From Taudactylus pleione (lineage: Eukaryota > Chordata > Amphibia > Anura > Myobatrachidae), in NCBI GenBank assembly GCA_031769625.1, contig JAUIMM010000534.1, positions 11,325,001 to 11,389,000 on the forward strand: a stretch of DNA of 64,000 bases, in the 5' to 3' direction. The translations under genes were made by a program, and so were the position numbers. This document shows, piece after piece, positions 1 through 9,137 of this stretch. The notes under the pieces were generated by a model. It was given only the letters and a program-made list of their open reading frames with translations. It searched no databases and was not told the origin of the DNA. Numbering within the stretch: the first letter of the stretch is position 1; each line of letters begins with the position of its first letter.

Positions 1-363
1 AAAAATTGACAAAAAAGCTAAAATCACATAATTTGGGCTTTTTTTTTGTTCCTAGAGTATTATTTACCCCAATAACATTAATTTCCAGTCATTTACAGTC
101 AATTTAGACCACATCACAGCTCACAATATTATTTTAACCATTATTGGCCAAAGGCTGCAGTGAGCTGGCTGGTTACTAAGCGACAGACTGGCGGCACAGA
201 CACCGCAGTTTAAAGCACATCTATGAAGCATTGCCACTCACTACTGAATCACAGTACTTGTGTGTTATGCACACATAGAGGGCTAAGGCCCAAGGAGTCA
301 TGGTGCATGTATACACAGAGGGCTAAGGCCCAAGGAGTCATGGTGCTTGTATACACAGTGGGG
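1..363 (-). mobile_element. hAT deletion-derivative remnant in U1 (5' part outside window)
   Basis: Reverse complement of the 3'-terminal region of the hAT element at 6899-12820: the run from the AAAAAAGCTAAAAT motif to TTTAAAGCACATCTATGAA matches hAT positions 12820 back to about 12439. Past about 230 the similarity to the transposase end stops, and two 40-bp monomers (273-352) follow that resemble the hAT 5' minisatellite in the same relative orientation. An ATG frame at 223-432 lies in this low-complexity region and is not supported as a gene. The terminal inverted repeat of this copy lies left of the window. Confidence 0.75.
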
Positions 364-459
364 TACAGCACAAAAAAAGGGTTGTTTTTTTTCACTTTTT
401 TAACTTTTAACCTTCTTCAAAGTCTTTTTTAAATTTTAAACTTTTTTTTTGCACACAAA

Positions 460-965
460 GCCACTTGCGAGTCTGGACACAGCCCCTTTAATCAGCAAAG
501 TATTGCACAGCATACATCAGCGAGCAGCGTGCACCCTATATACAGTCACTTTACCAGCACAGCCACTTGTGAGTCTCTGGACACAGCACTTAATCAGCAG
601 AGTATAGCGCAGCATACATCAGCGTACAGTGTGCCCCCTTACACAGTCACTTTGCCAGCACAGCCACCTGTGAGTCTCTGGACACAGCACTTAATCAGCA
701 GAGTATAACGCAGCATACATCAGCGTACAGTGTGCCCCCTTACACAGTCACTTTGCCAGCACAGCCACCTGTGAGTCTCTGGACACAGCACTTAATCTGC
801 AGAGTATAGCGCAGCATACATCAGCGTACAGTGTGCCCCCTTACACAGTCACTTTGCCAGCACAGCCACTTGTGAGTCTCTGGACACAGCACTTAATCAG
901 CAGAGTATAGCGCAGCATATATCAGCGTGCAGTGTGCCCCCTCACACAATCACTTTGCCAGCACA
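460..965 (+). repeat. 101-bp minisatellite, U1, 5 copies
   Basis: Direct repeats start at 460, 562, 663, 764 and 865, a period of 101 bp. Each contains CCACTTGTGAGTCTCTGG or a near variant and ends in CACTTTGCCAGCACA. The first copy is the most divergent (GCGAGTCTGGACACAGCCCC). There is no spacer sequence between copies. Confidence 0.93.
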
Positions 966-2223
966 GCCAACTCTAAACGACCCCCAGAGTGTACGTATAT
1001 ATTGAGCACAGTGGGCCTAATCTGTATAGTGGCCAAACATAACAGGGATATATTGCATACTGATCAAGTTACATTAGGCTGAATATTTATCAATCCTGAA
1101 AGTCGACTGTTTAATGGGCATAATGGGTCCTCCACTGTATCTTCATCATTGCCAATTAAATTCTATACTGGGATCAGAGACTATTGGGGAGATTCAATTA
1201 GCAGCACGTTTCCATCAGAATATTGCACGCTGATGTAATGCTGGTTATCCTGCAGGAAATCCTCGCTCGGCTTTGCTCACACCTATAGAGGTGCAGAAAT
1301 AACTAGCCTTGGCCTAGCTATTAATGTCATTTCAATATATAAACATCCTAAGAGTATTTTCATTTTAATTGTGTTTTTTATATTAATTCAATCCCTTGCT
1401 TGTTTTCTACCCAAGTAGCAGTCTTGAAAAATAAAAATTGGACAGAAGCAGCAGGTTAATGAAATGAGAAAGAGCTGCTAGGAACTGATTGATTCAATGA
1501 GTGGATGCAGTAAAAGAGAACTTTGGTGAATAAGGAGATGGCAAAGGGACAGATGTGTAATAAATGGCAAGTGTATCATGGGAAGCAGAGGTGATGGAGA
1601 ATATAAACATATCACACATTAGTAGAGATTATTTTGTGCACTTCTCCTTTAAGGAATGTAGAACACGAGTGAGGTCATGCTGTGATGTCATAATGGTAGC
1701 TCTTTGCTGTTGCTACCACTCTTAGCTGCCCAGGACACTGACATAGCATTATCATTGCTGTCATTAACATACTCCAAATACATCTCTTGCACCCAGCCCA
1801 CTGAGGGAAAGATATCCTCTTGCGGTAAGTATCTCATCAAAGATAAGGGCGTTTCACTTGGATGTGCCTGCAGACTTGGAGCTTGACTACCCTAAAATAT
1901 GACCTTGAGCTTGTTTATTTCTATAATTGGAGGTTCTAGCAGCACAGCACAGCACATCTATCGAAATGTAGTAGCCATTCGGGTAAACTCGGTGCTTCTC
2001 AAAAGGGGATGACCGTCCTCTTCAGAAAATTGCGCAGCTTTGGGAGGAATGTAAACTGGGTAATCTCAGGAGATGTGGACTGGAGCTACATTAATGACGT
2101 CAGCCAATGTTATTTATTAATGTGGTGAAATGTATACTGCATTTTAGTGTCAAATGTTCATATTTTAAATAAGTTTGGAAATATAACTCTGCATAGCCTC
2201 CTAGTGCCCAGAGGGACGGGCAG

Positions 2224-2292
2224 TCCTTCAAGCCATGGGTCCCCAGAGGTTTCCTCCACAGGGGGTTTTTCCTCTCCTGAGTGCTTGAAGGA
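2224..2292 (+). other. Long-stem hairpin followed by AATAAA signals
   Basis: TCCTTCAAGC (2224-2233) pairs perfectly with GCTTGAAGGA (2283-2292). Inside the loop, AGAGG and CCTCT could form a second short stem. About 110 bp downstream lies an AATAAA followed by more AT-rich sequence (2400-2460). The same hairpin recurs in every complete unit that has not lost the region (for example 23615-23682 in U4); U9 lost it in a deletion. Whether it is transcribed cannot be seen. Confidence 0.5.
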
Positions 2293-2560
2293 TGATTCTT
2301 TGTGAGTCATGAGGCTTCCACCATCTTGGTCTTCTTATAGGACAGGCTTGTAAGAGCCTCCGGCTAATCTTGGGCACTAATTTATTTTACAATGCAGAGT
2401 AAAAATAAAGTGTTGTTTTCCTTGTGCTAAAAATTCATAATAAATATATTTTAAAATTGATTTTGCTTGATGTGGTCTTTGTTTTTTTCATAATGGAGGT
2501 TCTTAGAAGGTTAAGAGGCTGTGAGGTCTAGCAAAGTAAATCAGGTGATAAACTCTTCTT

Positions 2561-3500
2561 CCATTATTGGCCAAAGGCTGCAGTGAGCTGGCTGGTTACT
2601 AAGCGACAGACTGGCGGCACAGACACCGCAGTTTAAAGCACATCTATGAAGCATTGCCACTCACTACTGAATCACAGTACTTGTGTGTTATGCACACATA
2701 GAGGGCTAAGGCCCAAGGAGTCATGGTGCATGTATACACAGAGGGCTAAGGCCCAAGGAGACATGGTGCTTGTATACACAGTGGGGTACAGCACAAAAAA
2801 AGGGTTGTTTTTTTTCACTTTTTTAACTTTTAACCTTCTTCAAAGTCTTTTTTAAATTTTAAACTTTTTTTTTGCACACAAAACCACTTGCGAGTCTGGA
2901 CACAGCCCCTTTAATCAGCAAAGTATTGCGCAGCATACATCAGTGAGCAGCGTGCACCCTAAATACAGTCACTTTACCAGCACAGCCACTTGTGAGTCTC
3001 TGGACACAGCACTTAATCAGCAGATTATAGAGCAGCATACATCAGCGTACAGTGTGCCCCCTTACACAGTCACTTTGCCAGCACAGACACCTGTGAGTCT
3101 CTGGACACAGCACTTAATCAGCAGAGTATAACGCAGCATACATCAGCATACAGTGTGCCCCCTTACACAGTCACTTTGCCAGCACAGCCACCTGTGAGTC
3201 TCTGGACACAGCACTTAATCAGCAGAGTATAGCGCAGCATACATCAGCGTACAGTGTGCCCCCTTACACAGTCACTTTGCCAGCACAGCCACCTGTGAGT
3301 CTCTGGACACAGCACTTAATCAGCAGAGTATAGCGCAGCATATATCAGCGTGCAGTGTGCCCCCTCACACAATCACTTTGCCAGCACAGCCAACTCTAAA
3401 CAACCCCCACAGTGTACGTATATTTAGCACAGTGGGCCTAATCTGTATAGTGGCCAAACTGTGAGGTCTAGCAAAGTAAATCAGGTGATAAACTCTTCTT
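2561..3500 (+). repeat. Nested internal duplication in U1 (898 bp plus 42-bp repeat)
   Basis: Positions 2561-3458 are a second, direct-orientation copy of the segment found at about 138-1037 of the same unit (hAT remnant interior, 40-bp monomers and minisatellite). The insert is flanked by a perfect 42-bp direct repeat: 2519-2560 and 3459-3500, each running from CTGTGAGGTCTAGC to AAACTCTTCTT. Units without the insertion (for example U2 near 13974 and U4 near 23909) have this 42-bp sequence once. A 42-bp duplication is far too long for a cut-and-paste target duplication, so break repair or template switching is more likely. U3 carries the same event. Confidence 0.9.
2883..3388 (+). repeat. 101-bp minisatellite, nested copy in U1, 5 copies
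   Basis: Second array inside the nested duplication, period 101 bp. It carries private variants (CAGATTATAGAGC, CAGACACCTG) that are also in the nested array of U3 but not in the primary arrays, showing that the two nested copies share one origin. Confidence 0.9.
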
Positions 3501-5272
3501 ACAGTAAATACTGTATATCTGCTACTATAGAATCAGGAATATGGTCTTTCTCCGTACTTGTTGTTACCCACTTGTCTAGTTTACAACAATGGTAAAATGA
3601 GTTATATGGAAAATATTAAGAGGATCCAGTGACATTTTGCAATTTCTTTACAAAGAAACAAAATCTGACCAAAACGAAGAAGAAACTAAAATAAAAACAA
3701 AAATGTTATGTTCATTTCATGACACTCACAAAACACTAAAGGCCTTGTATTCTGAATGACATAAAATATTTCTATGAAGCTCATATGGATTACTGGCACC
3801 TGAGAAGCAATATGATAACTTTGGGCTATGGTAAGGGTCCCAATGACAAAAACTTTGTTTGCACACAATCCGGGTCAAGATTTTACAGGGATTCCTACCG
3901 TGTATTTCTTTTCTCATATAAATATTAAGTAATGAATATATCCAAATAATCTTAATACAGAACATGGGGCAATTTATATGTTGGTACTATTAAGACTGCT
4001 TATCAAATTCATCATTTACTACATTTCCAATCTTCTGCTTTCTTTCACCCAAAATCTGTTTCACGCCTCCCAGAACTATCCTGTAAATAGAATTGAGATT
4101 TGATAATCTTCGCACTACATAATAGTTTAAGGTTATGACCTAATGGCGATGTGCAGGATATGGCGGTGGTACATGATGTCATTGGGGAATTGGTCAAGTC
4201 CAGAAAGGACACAAGAAATGAAAGAGATCAGGTGAAATTGAAATAATATAAAATGTTTTCTAACATGTATACTCTTCTGTGCTGGAGAAAATGAAGCAAA
4301 CGACATATGGAAGGTTACAGTCCCTTTAAATAGCAACTATTTAGGATGGTTTTCAAGGCATTTCTTAAAGAGGTTGGATACCCTGTCCAACTGCATTATG
4401 TAATGCAATCATCCTGCAGACTTGGAAGCAGCGGGGTGCACCTGCAGAACAGGTAGCCATTATGAATGGATTAAAAATGACATATTTGGCTCACATTCAC
4501 TTCCGAGATGCCTAATTGAGTCTGCCAAGTCCCAGGCAATTGCTCAATGTTATGATCCTGTGCTGTTGACACGATAAGAAGAATACCAAAAGCAAGGGGT
4601 CCTCCTGTCACCTAGTCCAAGCCTATTCTGCAGGGGGGATATGTGCCTTTTCCGTAGGAAAAAAAAACAGCCAGAGGCATCACTAGGATTCTTTGGAGCT
4701 CAGAACAAGTTGAAGAACGATGTGCCCCGCACTCCCACAGAGACATAGAGAGAAACATATCTGCGCGCCTCTGGCGTGCAGCAAAAAAAATGGGCGTGGT
4801 CACTTACCGAAGGGCCGTGGCCACTTAAAATGGGGCGTGCCAACATGGCACACCACCCATTTCTTGTCACTCTGGGAACATTACTTTCCATTCCATATAC
4901 ACCTTACCTATACGGTGGTTTCTCACAATGTGGAACCTCTGAAGAAATATATCCTCCATGGGAAGACGGCGTCTTCGGTCGGCATTCATTATTCACGTAG
5001 GTCACATCGTCCGGAAGATGCCTGTTTGTGTGGGAATATTAACAAGGTCATCGTATTACAACAGCGGTTCAACCAGACTCGTTCCCCCTGTCTACCTTCC
5101 TGCCCTCTGCATCTCTTAGCCACACCATCTCCCCCTGCATCGTCTCTCAGCACACCATAACCTCCCCAGACACACACACACTGACACAGACCCACACTGA
5201 CAAATGCCTACACAGACACACACACCTTTTCCACACAAATGCAGCCAGCCAAATAAATAAAACGGCTCGCGC

Positions 5273-5306
5273 ATGCAGGCGCTTTTAGCACTACAAGTGC
5301 CTGCAT
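5273..5306 (+). other. 12-bp-stem hairpin near unit end
   Basis: ATGCAGGCGCTT and AAGTGCCTGCAT form a 12-bp stem (one G-T pair) around a 10-nt loop. It is present in every unit tail: 15786, 21192, 25724, 30255 (one arm altered), 34791, 40966, 47180, 50790, 55369 and 60102, each 34 nt long. It stands about 92 bp before the terminal inverted repeat of the following hAT remnant in U1 and at a similar distance elsewhere. Confidence 0.7.
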
Positions 5307-5397
5307 ACCTATGGCTGAAAAATCATGTTGCAGCTTGAAGAAATCATCCAGGACCAGCTGGGACCAGAAGTGCCAAAGAAAAAAAACACATATAAAC

Positions 5398-5886
5398 TAG
5401 ATATGTGTGCCGGACCATTTCTTTTGGATTTGACTCTGATTCGTCGTCCGGCCTTCGATTTGGATTTGGCAAAGCGCCATGACTGGGTTTGGCTTTGGAT
5501 TTAGATTTGGATTTTGTTACAAAAATTGACAAAAAAGCTAAAATCACATAATCTGGGTTTTTTTTTTTTTGTTCCTAGAGTATTATTTACCCCAATAACA
5601 TTAATTTCCAGTCATTTACAGTCAATTTAGACCACATCACAGCTCACAATATTATTTTAACCATTATTGGCCAAAGGCTGCAGTGAGCTGGCTGGTTACT
5701 AAGCGACAGACTGGCGGCACAGACACCGCAGTTTAAAGCACATCTATGAAGCATTGCCACTAACTACTGAATCACAGTACTTGTGTGTTATGCACACATA
5801 GAGGGCTAAGGCCCAAGGAGTCATGGTGCATGTATACACAGAGGGCTAAGGCCCAAGGAGTCATGGTGCTTGTATACACAGTGGGG
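5398..5886 (-). mobile_element. hAT deletion-derivative remnant spanning the U1/U2 junction
   Basis: It starts with TAGATATGTGTGCCGGACC, which matches the reverse complement of the 3' end of the complete hAT element (TAGGGATGTGCGCCGGACC). It then follows that element through TTGGAT-rich sequence and the 3'-terminal region to about 5750. Two 40-bp monomers related to the hAT 5' minisatellite follow. The order terminal repeat, 3' region, minisatellite monomers is that of the complete element with the transposase removed, so this looks like an internal-deletion derivative. The opposite terminus with its CG-rich hairpins was not found. Confidence 0.75.
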
Positions 5887-5982
5887 TACAGCACAAAAAA
5901 AGGGTTGTTTTTTTTCACTTTTTTAACTTTTAACCTTCTTCAAAGTCTTTTTTAAATTTTAAACTTTTTTTTTGCACACAAA

Positions 5983-6488
5983 GCCACTTGCGAGTCTGGA
6001 CACAGCCCCTTTAATCAGCAAAGTATTGCACAGCATACATCAGCGAGCAGCGTGCACCCTATATACAGTCACTTTACCAGCAAAGCCACTTGTGAGTCTC
6101 TGGACACAGCACTTAATCAGCAGAGTATAGCGCAGCATACATCAGCGTACAGTGTGCCCCCTTACACAGTCACTTTGCCAGCACAGCCACCTGTGAGTCT
6201 CTGGACACAGCACTTAATCAGCAGAGTATAACGCAGCATACATCAGCGTACAGTGTGCCCCCTTACACAGTCACTTTGCCAGCACAGCCACCTGTGAGTC
6301 TCTGGACACAGCACTTAATCTGCAGAGTATAGCGCAGCATACATCAGCGTACAGTGTGCCCCCTTACACAGTCACTTTGCCAGCACAGCCACTTGTGAGT
6401 CTCTGGACACAGCACTTAATCAGCAGAGTATAGCGCAGCATATATCAGCGTGCAGTGTGCCCCCTCACACAATCACTTTGCCAGCACA
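5983..6488 (+). repeat. 101-bp minisatellite, U2, 5 copies
   Basis: Same array as in U1, including the CTTAATCTGCAGAG variant in the fourth copy, which is shared by U1 and U2. Confidence 0.93.
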
Positions 6489-6890
6489 GCCAACTCTAAA
6501 CGACCCCCAGAGTGTACGTATATATTGAGCACAGTGGGCCTAATCTGTATAGTGGCCAAACATAACAGGGATATATTGCATACTGATCAAGTTACATTAG
6601 GCTGAATATTTATCAATCCTGAAAGTCGACTGTTTAATGGGCATAATGGGTCCTCCACTGTATCTTCATCATTGCCAATTAAATTCTATACTGGGATCAG
6701 AGACTATTGGGGAGATTCAATTAGCAGCACGTTTCCATCAGAATATTGCACGCTGATGTAATGCTGGTTATCCTGCAGGAAATCCTCGCTCGGCTTTGCT
6801 CACACCTATAGAGGTGCAGAAATAACTAGCCTTGGCCTAGCTATTAATGTCATTTCAATATATAAACATCCTAAGAGTATTTTCATTTTA

Positions 6891-6898
6891 ATTGTGTT
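6891..6898. other. hAT target-site duplication, left copy
   Basis: ATTGTGTT immediately before the element, repeated perfectly at 12821-12828. Uninterrupted units have a single ATTGTGTT at this place (for example near 17297). Eight base pairs is the usual duplication length for hAT elements. Confidence 0.95.
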
Positions 6899-6920
6899 TA
6901 GTGATGAGCGGTTCGGATTC
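6899..6920 (+). repeat. hAT left terminal inverted repeat
   Basis: TAGTGATGAGCGG matches the inward-read right end TAGGGATGTGCGC at most positions. The outermost TAG and internal GATG-GCG are shared. Confidence 0.8.
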
Positions 6921-7069
6921 TGAGGAATCCGAACCGCTCCGAACAGGTGGAATCCGAGTCCACCCGAACGCAAGTTCGGGTGTTCCCGCCTGACTCGGAT
7001 TCCACCTCGAGGCCGAACGTTACCCGTCCGGCGTCGGATTCTCGCGAGAGCCGAGTGACGTTCGGCCTC
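6906..7069 (+). other. CG-rich subterminal hairpin cluster of the hAT element
   Basis: Three strong inverted repeats lie side by side. First, a perfect 15-bp stem with a 4-nt loop, 6906-6920 with 6925-6939. Second, a 15-bp outer stem, 6945-6959 with 6993-7007, enclosing an 8-bp stem, 6962-6969 with 6974-6981. Third, a 12-bp stem, 7009-7020 with 7058-7069, enclosing the palindrome TCTCGCGAGA (7040-7049). CpG is dense here in contrast to the surrounding satellite. Such subterminal repeats may be transposase binding sites or a promoter; this is inference. Confidence 0.8.
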
Positions 7070-7070
7070 A

Positions 7071-7078
7071 ATAAAAAG
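7071..7078 (+). promoter_or_regulatory. TATA-like motif upstream of hAT transposase
   Basis: ATAAAAAG directly follows the CG-rich hairpin cluster and precedes a GC-rich stretch. It is a plausible core promoter element for the transposase transcript, which would then carry the minisatellite in a roughly 2-kb 5' leader or an intron. Not proven by the sequence. Confidence 0.4.
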
Positions 7079-7167
7079 GCAGTCGGCGCCATTTCTCGCG
7101 TGACGCATAGTTAGGTAGTTAGCTAGTGCGCTGTCTGTTCTAGTGTTAGATAGATTAGAGTAGGCAG

Positions 7168-9113
7168 TGCTCTGTGACTTTACTGGGCATAAGCCCTTGT
7201 GTGTGCTCCGTGACTGGGCATAATAAGCCCACTGTGTGTATGTGTACTCTACTACTCACTGTATTATACAAGCTCCGTGACAACTGACAGGGCATAGCCC
7301 ACTGAGTGTATTATACAAGCTCCGTGACAGGGCATAGCCCACTGAGTATTATACAAGCTCCTTGACAGGGTATAGCCCACTGTGTCTATTATACAAGCTC
7401 TGTGACAGGGCATAGCCCACTGTGTCTATTATACAAGCTCCGTGACAGGGCATAAGCCCACTGAGTGTATTATACAAGCTCCGTGACAGGGCATAAGCCC
7501 ACTGAGTATTATACAAGCTCCGTGACAGGGCATAGCCCACTGAGTGTATTATACAAGCTCCGTGACAGGGTATAGCCCACTGAGTATTATACAAGCTCCT
7601 TGACAGGGCATAGCCCACTGTGTCTATTATACAAGCTCTGTGACAGGGCATAGCCCACTGTGTCTATTATACAAGCTCCGTGACAGGGCATAGCCCACTG
7701 AGTGTATTATACAAGCTCCGTGACAGGGCATATGCCCACTGAGTATTATACAAGCTCCGTGACAGGGCATAGCCCACTGAGTGTATTATACAAGCTCCGT
7801 GACAGGGCATAGCCCACTGTGTCTATTATACAAGCTCCGTGACAGGGCATAAACCCACTGAGTATTATACAAGCTCCGTGACAGGGCATAGCCTACTGTG
7901 TATATTATACAAGCTCCGTGACAGGGCATAGCCCACTGAGTGTATTATACAAGCTCCGTGACAGGGCATAAGCCCACTGAGTATTATACAAGCTCCGTGA
8001 CAGGGCATAAGCCCACTGAGTATTATACAAGCTCCGTGACAGGGCATAGCCCACTGTGTCTATTATACAAGCTCCGTGACAGGGCATAAGCCCACTGAGT
8101 GTATTATACAAGCTCCGTGACAGGGCATAAGCCCACTGAGTATTATACAAGCTCCGTGACAGGGCATAAGCCCACTGTGTCTATTATACAAGCTCTGTGA
8201 CAGGGCATAAGCCCACTGTGTCTATTATACAAGCTCCGTGACAGGGCATAGCCCACTGAGTCTATTATACAAGCTCCGTGACAGGGCATAAGCCCACTGA
8301 GTATTATACAAGCTTCGTGACAGGGCATAGCCCACTGAGTGTATTATACAAGCTCCGTGACAGGGCATAGCCCACAGTGTCTATTATACAAGCTCCGTGA
8401 CAGGGCATAAGCCCACTGAGTATTATACAAGCTCCGTGACAGGGCATAGCCCACTGAGTGTATTATACACGCTCCGTGACAGGGCATAGCCCACTGTGTC
8501 TATTATACAAGCTCCGTGACAGGGCATAAGCCCACTGAGTATTATACAAGCTCCGTGACAGGGCATAGCCCACTGTGTCTATTATACAAGCTCCTTGACA
8601 GGGCATAGCCCACTGTGTCTATTATACAAGCTCCGTGACAGGGCATAAGCCCACTGAGTATTATACAAGCTCCGTGACAGGGCATAAGCCCACTGTGTCT
8701 ATTATACAAGCTCTGTGACAGGGCATAAGCCCACTGTGTCTATTATACAAGCTCCGTGACAGGGCATAGCCCACTGAGTCTATTATACAAGCTCCGTGAC
8801 AGGGCATAGCCCACTGAGTATTATACAAGCTCCGTGACAGGGCATAAGCCCACTGAGTATTATACAAGCTTCGTGACAGGGCATAGCCCACTGAGTGTAT
8901 TATACAAGCTCCGTGACAGGGCATAGCCCACTGTGTCTATTATACAAGCTCCGTGACAGGGCATAAGCCCACTGAGTATTATACAAGCTCCGTGACAGGG
9001 CATAGCCCACTGAGTGTATTATACAAGCTCCGTGACAGGGCATAGCCCACTGTGTCTATTATACAAGCTCCGTGAAAGGGCATAGCCCACTGTGTGTATA
9101 CAAGCTCTGTGAC
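7168..9113 (+). repeat. hAT internal minisatellite, 38-41-bp monomers, nearly 50 copies
   Basis: Monomers such as ATTATACAAGCTCCGTGACA + GGGCATAGCCCACTGAGTG repeat head to tail between the promoter region and the ATG. The first two or three (7168-7260) and the last are degenerate. Monomers carry recurrent variants (CATAAGCCC against CATAGCCC; GAGTATT, GAGTGTATT or GTGTCTATT). Higher-order copies are visible: a pair of monomers with CTCTGTGAC recurs about 240 bp apart (near 7390 and 7630), and a run of several monomers recurs about 516 bp apart (from 8160 and from 8677). Minus-strand open frames here exist because many monomers are near 39 bp; they are not genes. Confidence 0.93.
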
Positions 9114-9137
9114 TCCAGTTCATAGTGATAAAGTAAT

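Larger units (their letters stand above)
1..5520 (+). repeat. Macrosatellite unit U1, with nested duplication
   Basis: This is the first tandem unit. The next unit begins with the same AAAAATTGAC motif at 5521 and matches almost base for base. It is 5,520 bp long, about 4,580 bp once the 940-bp nested duplication (2561-3500) is discounted. The order of parts is hAT remnant, T-rich linker, 101-bp minisatellite (5 copies), AT-rich body, GC/CA-rich tail. U1 and U2 share a TATATATTGAG variant near 1000 that later units replace with TATATTTAG. No host gene is recognised; short open frames here mostly begin at non-ATG codons. Confidence 0.93.

Noticed and set aside
460..965. Regular direct repeats suggesting a CRISPR array
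   Set aside because: The 101-bp copies follow each other without unique spacers, and the setting is eukaryotic; it is a minisatellite.
2519..2560. The 42-bp repeat as a transposon target-site duplication
   Set aside because: Far longer than the duplications of known cut-and-paste elements, and the inserted segment has no terminal repeats of its own.
3686..4336. Several minus-strand frames of 60-99 codons recurring in all units
   Set aside because: Where checked the start is TTG or another non-ATG codon, and the frames break differently by small indels (for example 19611-19910), as in non-coding sequence.
4670..4685. GCATCACTA as the missing opposite end of the hAT derivative
   Set aside because: It matches the reversed left end TAGTGATG only over 8 bp, lacks the CG-rich hairpins, and its flank has no 8-bp match to the sequence before TAGATATGTG.
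7349..8924. Minus-strand proteins with repeated ALSRSLYNTQWA-type motifs
   Set aside because: They arise because many minisatellite monomers are near 39 bp, a multiple of three. They are not conserved as a frame and vary with monomer order.
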